From contig NZ_BBJU01000015.1 in the NCBI RefSeq assembly GCF_000739935.1, positions 62,001-126,000 on the forward strand: 64,000 bases of DNA, given 5' to 3'. Each line of letters starts with the position of its first letter. Positions within the stretch are counted from its first letter, which is position 1. This DNA comes from Agrobacterium rubi TR3 = NBRC 13261. Its GTDB lineage: Bacteria > Pseudomonadota > Alphaproteobacteria > Rhizobiales > Rhizobiaceae. This document shows positions 43,854 to 53,042 of this stretch, one piece after another. A model generated the notes under the pieces. The model did not search any database. It saw only the letters and a list, made by a program, of their open reading frames with translations, and was not told the origin of the DNA. The position numbers and the translations under genes were made by a program.

Positions 43854-46655
43854 TCAATCGCCGTATGTTGTTCCAGAAAACACGGTCTGTTCGGACCGGC
43901 GCAATTGGCTGCTGATGATCTGCGCAATCTCTTGCGCCTGCGATCGGGCATTGTCGCCTTTGATGATGAAAGTGTTGCTGATCTGAGGAGCAGCTCGAGC
44001 CCCTGAATCGCTGCCACCACCTGGCGTAATGAAGCCGTCGGCTCCTGGAGTGTAGAACTCCGTTCCTTTGCCACCCACCGGATAGGTCACACCGGCCTTT
44101 ACCGGCCCGCCCCTGCGCCGTGGGTGGCCAACGCCACCTGATGCTGGTGCAGTGGCTCCGCTGCTGACAGCGAGTCCTGACGTCTCTCCACGCAGCACAG
44201 CGGCCAAGCTGCGGGCGAGCCCAAGGGCGCGCTCGAGTCGACCAGTGTTGACGTCGGGGTTTCCGACGACGTTAAGCTGCGTTTCGATTTCAGAACCAAT
44301 GCGGTTGGCTTCGGCTTCGGCCTGCGCGCCACCGGTCGTCAACGCGGCGACGTATTCACGCATACCTTGTTGAGCTGCGAACGGCCATGACACGGTCGAT
44401 TCCGCTATGGACGCTTGCAAGGGTGCAGCACCTGCGTTTCTTGCGGATGCTGCTGATGCACTGCGAGCGTTTGCTGCATCTTTTTCACCGTTCAATCTCG
44501 CTGCGGTGGCTCGAGCTTCATCACGCATCTTCTGCCGGTCTTCCGGGGAAGCATTGACATAGGGGTTGTCGGCCGTACTGCCCTGCTGCGATAGAAGGGC
44601 GGTTAAGGCCAGCAAACCAGGTGTACGGGACACAAGCCCGCCAATCCTTGATGCCACCCCACCTGTCGCGCCCCCCGCAGCCCCACCGCCGCCGCCCGTG
44701 ATGCGGCCAATCAGACCGGTAGCGCCTTTGAACGCAGCAAAGCCGGCAAGCAGAGCAATGCCACCACCGATGGCTTCGATCAGTCTGCGCGTACTATCCG
44801 ACAAACCGATGAAGCCATCGATGACTGCGTTTGTCTGGTTGATCAATGGCCGCGTTGCGAACTCCCAATCCTGCCCAACGCGAGTGAGCGCGGTTTCAAT
44901 GGTACCGGTCAGCTTGGTATAATCACCATACAAGCCTTCGTTCGCCTTTGTGCCGATGTCATTGGCGACACCTGCCGGAACGTTCTGCATCTTCTTCAGG
45001 AGCTCCTGGAACAGAGGCCACTGCTGGAAGATCATGTTGGCGCGGCCACCCTGCTTGTCCGTGAAGAAAGCATTGAGATTGCCGAGTGTCGGATCACTGG
45101 CGGCAATAGCGTTGAGCAAGCCCGTCGCGTCCACACTCTCGATCGAGTATTTCTGGTAGGCAGCCAGCTCTCTGGCCAAGGCTTTGGAGTCCTGCACGGA
45201 CACCTTGCCCTTGCTGTCGGCAAACAGCGGGGCGAGAATATCGCCCATCTGCGTGACGAACTCGCCGCTGTCTGAAATGACCGACTGGCTTTCACCGGTA
45301 TCGGGGTTCACGAACTCCCCATTGTCTATGAGATCGGCAACTTCTTTCCGCATTTCCAGCGTCAACCGCTGGCCGAAGTTGTTCTTCATCAAGATGCCAA
45401 GACCGTCAGCATTCATGGTGTCGATAGACGTGAACTTGTTGTAGTCGATCCCCATAGCCGCGAGCGAGTCCCGACCCTTCTTGGTTGGAGCAACCAGCTT
45501 CGATGCTGCCGAGCGTGCGAACACACCAGCCTCGTCGCCTCGCACGCCGGACTGGCGAAGGATCATACCCATGGCAGCCATGTATTCGTCCGGCAGTTTT
45601 GCGCCCGTGGTAGGTGCGCCGCCGTACTTGATGAACTGGCTGACGTCCTCGTTCGACATACCGCCGTTCTTTGCCATCCACACCATGAAGTCGACGAAGT
45701 TGGAAACCGCCTTGGTGTCCTTGATGTCGATGCGTTTGGACAGCGCAGACCCGGTAACGGCTTCCGCACCTTCCTCCAGCGTCACGCCCATGGCGAGGGC
45801 ATAGTCGGTGATCTTGTCTGTCAGGCTCATGATGGTTTTCGTGTCGCGGATACCGCGCTGAAGAACCGTTGTTTGAGCCTGCACGACGTCGACGTTCGAG
45901 AACCGGGTGTCACCACCGATCTTTTCAGCCTGACGGTTCAGCGTCTTGCGTTCGTCGGGATTGAAGCCGCCGAGGGCTGACTGAAACGCTGCCTCTTTAT
46001 CGAAGTTGACCGCGTAGCCGAAGGCCTTTTTCGCCGCGCTCTGGCCGGCGTTGGCGAGAGCGCCGCCGACAACGGCACCGCCGAGGTCTGCGCCGACACT
46101 ACCGCCGCCTGAAGGGCGCACTGGCCGTGGTGACCGTTTGCGAGCCTCCCTGTCAAGCTGACGCATTTTTACAATGGTTTGAGCCAGCTCACTACGGATC
46201 TGCTTCTGAGAACTTGCCACGCCAGAACGGCCGGCAACACCGAAGGAACGCAGGGAGCGCTCTGATGCTTTGACGGCAGCGCCTTGCTGCTTGAAGGCTT
46301 CCGTCGTGCTTTTCAGCGTAGCGCGCGCGGTGCGCAGATCCGCTTCCATTTTCTTGGTGGGCTTGGCGACCGACGACAAGGCCTTCTCAAGGCCCTGCAC
46401 GTTGGCGCGCGCGGTGCGCAGCTGGACCGCCGTATCCTTCAGGCCTCGCCGCGTCTCACGGAAATCTCCGATCGCAGTGGCCTTCTTCTGCAAATATTCA
46501 AGCTGTTTAACGAGGCGCTTGACCTCTGGAGTGCCAGACTTGCCGAGGCGACCTAGAGCGCCATCGATGCCCTTGAGGGAAGCCGCGACCCCTCTTGACG
46601 GACCGCTGACCGAGTCGACGAGCTGAAGGCGCAATACCGCTGTGCGAGAGACCAT
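43854..46655 (-). CDS. Phage tail tape-measure protein, TP901 type
   Basis: 933 residues, ATG start. Charged coiled-coil region to about residue 175, then the TP901 core (residues about 195-420: NFDKEAAFQSALGGFNPDE, KTIMSLTDKITDYALAMGV, MAAMGMILRQSGVRGDEAGV). A hydrophobic Gly/Ala-rich stretch (GGGIALLAGFAAFKGATGLIG) lies near residue 640, and a Gly/Ser-rich tail ends in TFIIKGDNARSQAQEIAQII. Tape-measure length sets tail length and its hydrophobic part aids DNA entry. Here it is alone and opposite to all other structural genes, with no tail tube, chaperone or tip gene. Confidence 0.88.
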   Translation of the reverse strand: MVSRTAVLRLQLVDSVSGPSRGVAASLKGIDGALGRLGKSGTPEVKRLVKQLEYLQKKATAIGDFRETRRGLKDTAVQLRTARANVQGLEKALSSVAKPTKKMEADLRTARATLKSTTEAFKQQGAAVKASERSLRSFGVAGRSGVASSQKQIRSELAQTIVKMRQLDREARKRSPRPVRPSGGGSVGADLGGAVVGGALANAGQSAAKKAFGYAVNFDKEAAFQSALGGFNPDERKTLNRQAEKIGGDTRFSNVDVVQAQTTVLQRGIRDTKTIMSLTDKITDYALAMGVTLEEGAEAVTGSALSKRIDIKDTKAVSNFVDFMVWMAKNGGMSNEDVSQFIKYGGAPTTGAKLPDEYMAAMGMILRQSGVRGDEAGVFARSAASKLVAPTKKGRDSLAAMGIDYNKFTSIDTMNADGLGILMKNNFGQRLTLEMRKEVADLIDNGEFVNPDTGESQSVISDSGEFVTQMGDILAPLFADSKGKVSVQDSKALARELAAYQKYSIESVDATGLLNAIAASDPTLGNLNAFFTDKQGGRANMIFQQWPLFQELLKKMQNVPAGVANDIGTKANEGLYGDYTKLTGTIETALTRVGQDWEFATRPLINQTNAVIDGFIGLSDSTRRLIEAIGGGIALLAGFAAFKGATGLIGRITGGGGGAAGGATGGVASRIGGLVSRTPGLLALTALLSQQGSTADNPYVNASPEDRQKMRDEARATAARLNGEKDAANARSASAASARNAGAAPLQASIAESTVSWPFAAQQGMREYVAALTTGGAQAEAEANRIGSEIETQLNVVGNPDVNTGRLERALGLARSLAAVLRGETSGLAVSSGATAPASGGVGHPRRRGGPVKAGVTYPVGGKGTEFYTPGADGFITPGGGSDSGARAAPQISNTFIIKGDNARSQAQEIAQIISSQLRRSEQTVFSGTTYGD

Positions 46656-46775
46656 TTTTCAATCCAATCGTGATCAGAGAAACTTATCGCGAAAATATTC
46701 CGCCATAAGAAAATCCTATCAGATATTTTGATCGCATGGTATGCGTGTTCATCTTACGTTCTCATGGAGGTCTCA

Positions 46776-47192
46776 ATGGCACTTTTTCAGGCCGACGTTG
46801 CCCGCTCAGTTGATTTCGGGCCTATGACCGTGGGCAGAGTCCTCCGAGCCCTCGACCGCGTCCAGCGACCGTTTACGGCGGAAGACGCCAAAACGGTATT
46901 CTGTGCGGCCGAGTTGCAGTCCCTTGGAATGACCGTCGCGGCTGCGGCGGAGTTGTTGGGGGAATTTTCCTCCGAGCTGCAATTCGTGTTGAAGACGCCA
47001 GCCAACCGATGCTGGATTGTATCGCTCGTGACGGCAAAAGGCGGACATTCGCGGCTGACTTGCCACACGATGCACCATCTAGAGGGATTGCTCGACGCGC
47101 ATCCATTCGCAAGCGTCTTGCCGCTCCATGAAATTGTCAGCCGCGCCACAGAACGCTTCAAGCGACTCGAAGCCGCGAAGGAAGCAGCATGA
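46776..47192 (+). CDS. Unknown protein ahead of the capsid gene
   Basis: 138 residues from ATG at 46776 with GGAGG six bases upstream. Mostly helical; a segment FTAEDAKTVFCAAELQSLGMTVAAAAELL could be a degenerate HTH. It overlaps the protease-capsid start by four bases, which suggests a capsid-related or control role. Unrecognised. Confidence 0.6.
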   Translation: MALFQADVARSVDFGPMTVGRVLRALDRVQRPFTAEDAKTVFCAAELQSLGMTVAAAAELLGEFSSELQFVLKTPANRCWIVSLVTAKGGHSRLTCHTMHHLEGLLDAHPFASVLPLHEIVSRATERFKRLEAAKEAA

Positions 47193-48979
47193 CCCTGGTA
47201 ACACGCGCCGCATCAGTATCAACGCTCAACGAGGCAGACCGGACGGTTGAGGTTTGTTGGTCGACCGGAGTCGGAGTGAAACGCTACTCCTACGACGAAG
47301 GCTACTACATGGAGGAGCTCCAGGTGGATGCCAACTCCATCCGCATGGACCGCTTTGAGGCCATGTCCCTGCTGGACAGCCATGACAATTACTCCATGGA
47401 TTCTGTCCTTGGCTCGGTTGTCCCCGGTACCGTCCGCATTGGTGGAGGCAAGGCCTACGCCCGAATTAAGTTCTCCAAAAAGCAGCGCGCAGAAGAGCTG
47501 TTCCAGGACGTTCGAGACGGACACAAGCTGGCGATTTCCGTCGGCTACAAAATCCACCGTTATGAAAAGACCGAAGGCGCAGACGGTCAACTCCCAGTAC
47601 TCCGCGCCGTTGATTGGGAACCAATGGAATTGTCCGCGGTCCCGATACCGGCTGACGCCGGCGCTTTCTCAAGATCCGAAAAGGAACCATCCATGACTAC
47701 CGCCACCGCTGAACAGACTCGCGCTGTTGCCACTGCCGAGCGTCGTCGCATCCGCGAAATCGAAGCTCTGGCAACCACCGCCAATATCAAGGTCGACGAC
47801 GAGCTTGTCCGCAAGGCAGTCGATGACGAGACCACCGTCGATCAGTTCCGCAGCCAGTTGGTAGACGCCATGATTGCCAACCAGAATAAGGCCCCAACGT
47901 TTCCTATCGTGGAGACGCGCGATATGGACGGCGGTAACGGAAACCGACGCCAGGCAATGGCGGATGCGCTTCAGACCCGTATCAACCCGTCGCACACGCC
48001 GAAGGCCGACGCACGGCAGTATTGCAATCTCAGCCTGATCGAGCTCGCTCGCGAGGTTCTACAGGGTGACGGCGTCAATGTCCGTGGTCTTTCCAAGGGC
48101 GAAATCGCTGAACGTGCGCTTCACACAACGAGCGACTTCGCCATTGTGCTGGCCGAAACTGGAAAGGCCCTCCTTCAGAAATCCTATGACGCCGAGCCAT
48201 CGGGCATCAAGCGGGTTGCGCGTGCGTCTACGATCGACGACTTCCGCCCTAAGCGTTCTGTACGATTGTCGGACTGGCCTGACCTGAAGAAGGTCAACGA
48301 GCACGGCGAGTTCACACGCGGCACCGTCTACGAGTCTGAAGAATCCTACCGGTTGCAGACCTACGGCCGAGTGATCGGCTTCACTCGTCAGCTGCTGATC
48401 AACGATTCACTCGGTGCTTTCACGGAACCATCGAAGCAGTTTGGCCGGTCGGCAGCACGGTTGGAGGCGGACATCCTGGCGGATCTCGTTGTCTCAAACC
48501 CAAAAATGGGTGACGGCAAAGCGCTGTTCCACCATGATCACAAGAACATTCTGCCCGCAGCAGCGTTGTCCGTTGAATCGGTCGCAGCTGCTCGCACAGC
48601 CATCCGGAAGCAGGTCGATGACCAAGGCAAGCCGGCAAGCCTTCGGGCCAAGTTTTTGATCGTGCCTCCTGACCTCGAGATGGAAGGTGAAAAGATCCTC
48701 GCAGCGATCGCAGCAGCCCGCACAGAGGACGTCAACGTCAACGCCGGACGCCTCGAACTGGTCGTGGAGGACCGCCTCGTAGATCCGAAGGCTTGGTTCC
48801 TTGCCGTCGACCCGGAGAGCGTTGAATCGCTGGAATATTCGTATCTGACGGGGGAGCCTGGCCCGCAGTTTGCTGAGCGCCCTGGCTTCGATGTCGACGG
48901 CGTCGAATACAAATGCCGGCTCGATTTCGGGGCTGGATTCCTTGGCTGGCGCGGTTGGTACCGCAGCGCTGGCGTTTAA
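47189..48979 (+). CDS. Prohead protease-major capsid protein fusion
   Basis: 596 residues. Residues 1-165: HK97-type prohead protease, with His65 in LLDSHDN and Ser117 in LAISVGYKI as likely catalytic residues and VDWEPMELSAVPIPAD as the C-terminal strand. Residues 169-300: charged, scaffold-like delta region. Residues about 300-596: Mu gpT-like/HK97-fold major head protein (ESEESYRLQTYGRVIGFTRQLL, HHDHKN, WFLAVDP). AAGGA followed by ATG at 47693 lies exactly at the domain border and could start a separate scaffold-capsid product. Such fusions are known in rhizobial prophages. Confidence 0.88.
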   Translation: MTLVTRAASVSTLNEADRTVEVCWSTGVGVKRYSYDEGYYMEELQVDANSIRMDRFEAMSLLDSHDNYSMDSVLGSVVPGTVRIGGGKAYARIKFSKKQRAEELFQDVRDGHKLAISVGYKIHRYEKTEGADGQLPVLRAVDWEPMELSAVPIPADAGAFSRSEKEPSMTTATAEQTRAVATAERRRIREIEALATTANIKVDDELVRKAVDDETTVDQFRSQLVDAMIANQNKAPTFPIVETRDMDGGNGNRRQAMADALQTRINPSHTPKADARQYCNLSLIELAREVLQGDGVNVRGLSKGEIAERALHTTSDFAIVLAETGKALLQKSYDAEPSGIKRVARASTIDDFRPKRSVRLSDWPDLKKVNEHGEFTRGTVYESEESYRLQTYGRVIGFTRQLLINDSLGAFTEPSKQFGRSAARLEADILADLVVSNPKMGDGKALFHHDHKNILPAAALSVESVAAARTAIRKQVDDQGKPASLRAKFLIVPPDLEMEGEKILAAIAAARTEDVNVNAGRLELVVEDRLVDPKAWFLAVDPESVESLEYSYLTGEPGPQFAERPGFDVDGVEYKCRLDFGAGFLGWRGWYRSAGV

Positions 48980-49003
48980 GAGTTTCGGGTGAAAGCCCGT
49001 TTA

Positions 49004-49025
49004 GAGGGGGTCTTCAGCCCCCCTC
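49004..49025 (+). terminator. G/C hairpin after the capsid gene
   Basis: GAGGGGG, seven bases, CCCCCTC; no T run. A second, better terminator follows at 49104. Confidence 0.45.
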
Positions 49026-49103
49026 AGGTCGAGCCGGTGATCTTGACATTCATCAAATAATCACCCCGTAAGCCGGCCCCATTTTCCGTGGGCGTGGTGG
49101 CTG

Positions 49104-49136
49104 CCCCTCCCATAACCTGGGAGGGGTTTCTTTCTT
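49104..49136 (+). terminator. Terminator between capsid and head-tail genes
   Basis: Perfect 8-bp stem CCCCTCCC/GGGAGGGG with loop ataacct and a tttctttctt run. It lies within the longer frame of the next gene, which argues for the later start at 49154. Confidence 0.75.
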
Positions 49137-49153
49137 CAGCGAAGGTTTTCACA

Positions 49154-49561
49154 ATGTCTATTTTTGAAAGACTAGACCGGATAGCAAGCGGCACAGCGGA
49201 CGCAGTCGCATCGGTTCGGTTCGAGGTGCATCCGGCAAAAGCATCACCCAACGGTCGACCAGGTCCAGATCCAAACCGCGAGGTATGGGACGGCCGAGGC
49301 ATCTTCGACGAAAACCCGACAGACGCGCCCGTTGAAATCGGCAACCGAAACCGGGCTGGCAACGACCTGAGAACGCCCGTCAACGGCAGCCGCTACGAGT
49401 TGTCGGTCGACCGCGCCCGTTTCCGCCAAGCCGATAGAGCCAAACAAGGCGATCGGATCTGGCTTGATGACCTTCGCAAATTTGAAATCTTGAGCGTGCA
49501 GCCAGACGGTCTATCCCGTGTCGTGTTCCAGCTCGCAGAATTGAGGGCTACAGCGCCATGA
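49154..49561 (+). CDS. Putative head-tail joining protein
   Basis: 135 residues from ATG at 49154; the upstream frame contains a terminator. Starts SIFERLDRIASGTADAVASVRFE and is rich in Arg/Asp with a beta-rich C-terminal half (DRIWLDDLRKFEILSVQPDGLSRVVFQLAEL), like small head completion proteins found downstream of major capsid genes. Overlaps the next gene by four bases. Assignment rests on context and general shape. Confidence 0.5.
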   Translation: MSIFERLDRIASGTADAVASVRFEVHPAKASPNGRPGPDPNREVWDGRGIFDENPTDAPVEIGNRNRAGNDLRTPVNGSRYELSVDRARFRQADRAKQGDRIWLDDLRKFEILSVQPDGLSRVVFQLAELRATAP

Positions 49562-49962
49562 GCATCATTCGAGTATTGGTATGGGCTTTCGCGCTGATCG
49601 CGTCCTGGAGCCCCTCGCACGCCGAAACTGAGTCGTTCTACCAGGACAGGTTCTGTGCGGGCATGACGAAAGAACGTGTCCTACCAAATGGGACGCGGGT
49701 GGACTGCCTTACGGACGTATTTGCCATCGAGGTTGATTGGACACACAAGTGGGCGGAAGCAATCGGACAGAGCCTTTTGTATGCCGCCGCCACTGGCAAA
49801 CAACCTGAGATCATCCTCGTCTGCAAAGTCCGCCAGGAAGCATGCCTAAAACATAGCTACCTCATTGAGGAAGCGACAGCGCACTGGAAATTGCCGATCA
49901 AGGTCTGGCTGTGTTTACCCGATGATTTGACGTTGAGCGAGTGTAGAGGTCAGTCCGGATAA
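49558..49962 (+). CDS. Exported small protein of unknown role
   Basis: 134 residues with a signal peptide (residues 1-22, ending PSHA). The core VDCLTDVFAIEVDWTHKWAEAIGQSLLYA resembles the acidic/Lys arrangement of PD-(D/E)XK nucleases, with Glu-Val-Asp then Lys and the Gln-containing helix. Three to four Cys could form disulfides in the periplasm. If a nuclease, it might attack incoming phage DNA, but that is speculation. Starts in an ATGA overlap with the head-tail gene. Confidence 0.55.
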   Translation: MSIIRVLVWAFALIASWSPSHAETESFYQDRFCAGMTKERVLPNGTRVDCLTDVFAIEVDWTHKWAEAIGQSLLYAAATGKQPEIILVCKVRQEACLKHSYLIEEATAHWKLPIKVWLCLPDDLTLSECRGQSG

Positions 49963-49973
49963 GTGGTGAAACA

Positions 49974-50717
49974 TCAATGGGGCTTTACGAATCCCTGCTT
50001 ACGGGAGTCAACAAACAGAATGAAGTCATTTCCCAAATCTGTCAGCAAGACCTTCTGACCGTCAAAGTCGATGAGACCTTGTGTTAAGAGAAACGCAGAC
50101 CACTTATCGAAATCCCATTCATCAAAAACCGGTTTTTGTGGCGCTCTCACTTCGGTTTCGTAGTACTGCTTTGCCTCTTCGAGGGGGATCGGACCTTGTC
50201 GTTTGAGCTCCCTCAAACCTTCGATTTGGCTTGCAAATATTATTCCGAAAATAAACTCGAAATTGGCGAAGACCCTAGCTTCAGCCAAGTGCCGAATAAG
50301 AACAGGGACTCTGTTCTGCTCTGCGACCTCCTCAATATCATGGGCAAGAATGCCAATAAGGCGCGATACACTTGAAAGCTCGTGTGCGTTTTCCGAGGTT
50401 CCAACCCGGCTTTCAGTGGATAACGGCTGCGTCGGTTGAGCTCCGGCTTGAAACTGAAGTCCTGACGGCCCTGCGGAAACAAGGTCTTTGATCCGCGACT
50501 TTAATTCAAATCGAAAAAACCACGCGAATATGAACAGGGCTGACGGCCAAGCAATCCCTTTAATCAGATCGAAAAAGACTTTCGCCCACTCGATCCAATC
50601 CACCGTCCGGGCGAGTACCAAAAAATCGACGATTTGGATGCAGGCTTCAGGGGTGCGGTAAAACAGTCCGGCCAAACCCACGAGGACAATGCACACAATA
50701 AGCAGAATAATGTTCAT
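49974..50717 (-). CDS. Membrane-anchored protein at the island edge
   Basis: 247 residues from ATG at 50717, after GGGGGG. Two membrane helices (about residues 2-20 and 55-72), then a cytosolic region with a helical middle. The C-terminal 60 residues look like a winged helix (FDEWDFDKWSAFLLTQGLIDFDGQKVLLTDLGNDFI). Its GC content is visibly lower than the structural genes. It is last before attR, reversed, the usual place for anti-phage or superinfection-exclusion cargo in satellites. No known defence family recognised. Confidence 0.65.
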   Translation of the reverse strand: MNIILLIVCIVLVGLAGLFYRTPEACIQIVDFLVLARTVDWIEWAKVFFDLIKGIAWPSALFIFAWFFRFELKSRIKDLVSAGPSGLQFQAGAQPTQPLSTESRVGTSENAHELSSVSRLIGILAHDIEEVAEQNRVPVLIRHLAEARVFANFEFIFGIIFASQIEGLRELKRQGPIPLEEAKQYYETEVRAPQKPVFDEWDFDKWSAFLLTQGLIDFDGQKVLLTDLGNDFILFVDSRKQGFVKPH

Positions 50718-50907
50718 ATGCCCCCCAAATCTATTGTGCCCATCGGAAGTGCCATAATACGCACAGATCCTTCTACAGAAGCTAGATCCGCGGTGGGGGA
50801 AAAACGATTACAGGACAAAAACAGACGGGCGTTACCCTATGAGTTACCCGGAAGGAAACCTGGGGGATCTCCTGGTCGACAATCTTGTCGCTAAGTCTCT
50901 GTAATTT

Positions 50908-50986
<79 letters not shown>

Positions 50987-51301
50987 ACACAGGACAGGCG
51001 TTTATATATATGCCCGTTCATGCGCAAGTGGAAAATCGCTGGTGGGGAAAAAACACGGGCACGAATCTCCCTTCTCATTCCAGGATGTCGCCTTGTTTGA
51101 TCATGGCGTGCAGCTTTTTCAATCTGTTGATCAAATTATGCGCAAAATATGTGGCTACCACATTGCCAGGATGAGAAAAGCATGTTTTTCTAATATGGCC
51201 CTTACGGAGGGGTAAAGGTTGAGACCCGCCACATGCTGGGTGGGACAGCGGCGGGTCTCCCATTTTTCGTTTTCTTCAGCAGAATGACTGGTCGTTTCGG
51301 T
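50987..51301. other. Intergenic region after tRNA-Pro
   Basis: About 315 bases, no gene. It contains the 10-bp inverted repeat at 51221-51259 and the probable tRNA promoter on the minus strand. Confidence 0.5.
51221..51268 (+). terminator. Long-loop inverted repeat
   Basis: GAGACCCGCC and GGCGGGTCTC, 10-bp perfect stem with a 19-base loop, followed by catttttcgtttt on the plus strand. Confidence 0.55.
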
Positions 51302-51898
51302 TCAGATTACCTGGGCCGGGGCATCTGATAGGTTCGTCGCCGCGTCTGTGCCATGCTCGATATCGTTCCAGCTTCTGTCCATGGCGTAGGCTGATGACAG
51401 ATAGGGAATGGAGAGGTGTCCGAACCAGATGGACAGCTGGTGTTCGGCCGTCTCCTCATCCAGTCCCGCGACGCGATAGACGTAGATGGCCGACGCCAGC
51501 CCTGTTCGGTCTGAGCCTGATTTGCAATGAATAAGGATGGGTTTTGGCGCGTCGCGCATGATCTGCACCAGTTGCGCCACGCGCTCGGCTCCAAGTCGTT
51601 TTCGTGCCGACATCGGAAAATCGATGTGCTGAACGCCGAGTGTCGCGGCGGTTGCCGTCTCATCCCTGTACCACCCGGAATTTTCATTTTCGCCGCGCAG
51701 ATTGATGATCGTTCTGATGCCGCTCGATTTCACATAGTCCGCAAGCTGCTCATCGCTGGGTTGGCTTGAACGATACAGTTGACCGGCGATCACTTCGTGG
51801 AAATTTCCAGAGACCTGGAGAATACCGAGATATATCATGAATGCTGCCGAGGCAGCGACGAGTGGCAAAAGGCCTCGAAACCAAAAATGTCTTATCAT
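51302..51898 (-). CDS. Membrane-anchored tyrosine/dual-specificity phosphatase
   Basis: 198 residues. One N-terminal membrane helix (about residues 8-28), then a PTP domain: LYRSSQPSDEQL, TIINLRGENENSGW and the CX5R loop with Cys125 and Arg131 in HCKSGSDRTGL. The domain faces the periplasm if the N-terminus is inside. Related to DUF442/Siw14-like phosphatases. Substrate unknown; phosphotyrosine or inositol phosphates are possible. A tight CCTGTC/GACAGG hairpin lies just upstream of its start. Confidence 0.88.
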   Translation of the reverse strand: MIRHFWFRGLLPLVAASAAFMIYLGILQVSGNFHEVIAGQLYRSSQPSDEQLADYVKSSGIRTIINLRGENENSGWYRDETATAATLGVQHIDFPMSARKRLGAERVAQLVQIMRDAPKPILIHCKSGSDRTGLASAIYVYRVAGLDEETAEHQLSIWFGHLSIPYLSSAYAMDRSWNDIEHGTDAATNLSDAPAQVI

Positions 51899-52005
51899 CT
51901 GTCTTTCCTGTCTGCTGAGACAGGAATGGCTGACAATGCTGACATAACGCTGAACGTTGGCTCAAACCTCAAACTACATCGTTCAGCTTCCTGCAGACCC
52001 GTGCC

Positions 52006-52593
52006 CTACCGCACGAAAACATAGATGGCATAGATCGCGATCAGAGCGCCCGCAGCGATGGCGGTGATCATTCCTAAGCGTTTCTCGATAAAGTGGCGGA
52101 TCGGCTCTCCGTAACGCTGGAGCAGGCCTGCAAGGAGGAAGAACCGGGCGGCGCGGGTGACGACGGCAGACAGGATAAACACGCTAAGGCTGATATTGGC
52201 GGCACCGGAGAGAATCGTGACCACCTTGATCGGCGGAAGATGTGCAAAGCCTGAGGTGATGAGCAGCAACAGAATGGTTTTATAATCAACCGATGCCTTC
52301 AAATGGTCGAAGCTTTCGAGCTTGCCGTAAAATTCCAGAACGGGACGGGCAATGCTTTCAAAGGCGTAATGGCCGAGATACCAGCCCGCGATGCCACCCA
52401 GCACGGAGGCGACAGTTGCGACCAGTGCATAAAACATCGCCCGCTTCGGTTTTGCCAGAACCATGGGAATGAAGAGGACGTCGGCTGGGACGAGAAAAAT
52501 CGAACTTTCCACGAAGGCAATGATGGCGAGCCACCAGACGGCAGTTTTTCTGGCGGCAAGCGCCATGGTCCAGTCGTACATCTTGTTGAGCAT
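52006..52593 (-). CDS. YqaA-family (SNARE-associated/VTT) membrane protein
   Basis: 195 residues from ATG at 52593, with GGAGAGG six bases upstream; a TTG at 52608 lies before that site. Five hydrophobic segments and the YqaA/DedA-type pattern (AFVESSIFLVPADVLFIPMVLAKP, GGIAGWYLGHYAF, LPPIKVVTILSGAA). DedA relatives flip lipids or support proton gradients; the role here is unknown. Confidence 0.85.
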   Translation of the reverse strand: MLNKMYDWTMALAARKTAVWWLAIIAFVESSIFLVPADVLFIPMVLAKPKRAMFYALVATVASVLGGIAGWYLGHYAFESIARPVLEFYGKLESFDHLKASVDYKTILLLLITSGFAHLPPIKVVTILSGAANISLSVFILSAVVTRAARFFLLAGLLQRYGEPIRHFIEKRLGMITAIAAGALIAIYAIYVFVR

Positions 52594-52827
52594 CACGAGC
52601 CTCTCCAAAGGCGATTTGACCGCATCTGACGCCTATAGAAACTGTTGCGGCGCAACATTGAGGCAGAATGGAGCCCTATATCGTGCAATGCAGCAAATCC
52701 AAAAGCCCGGTTTTTCAGTAGGCCGGGAGAAATCCATGCTGCAATGCAACTATAAGTATATTTTGTTTTGGTAAAACTCCACATTTCGCGGTAAACTTTG
52801 CGTGGGACGAACTGAGGAGGAAATCAA

Positions 52828-52929
52828 ATGTACTATCTCGGCTTCATTACATCGTTAAACCCATTCATCCTTGCAACCTTGTTGCTGGTGCTGTTGGCGG
52901 GCGCTTATAACGCTTGGCTTTCTCACTAA
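52828..52929 (+). CDS. 33-residue membrane microprotein
   Basis: ATG at 52828, GAGGAGG at 52814-52820 (near-perfect ribosome site, seven bases away), stop at 52927. One membrane helix covers most of it (PFILATLLLVLLAGAYNAWL). The strong ribosome site and ideal helix argue that it is translated. It is not CydX or KdpF as I know them. It lies between a divergent YqaA gene and exoD. Confidence 0.65.
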   Translation: MYYLGFITSLNPFILATLLLVLLAGAYNAWLSH

Positions 52930-53042
52930 TAAGAGCCGTTAGGCACTGCGGTCATCCGTTTTTGAAAAACTGCCGCCTGCCATAGGCATGCCATTTCATG
53001 GATGTTATCAATTCCGAGATTTTAAACAGCTCGGGATACAGC

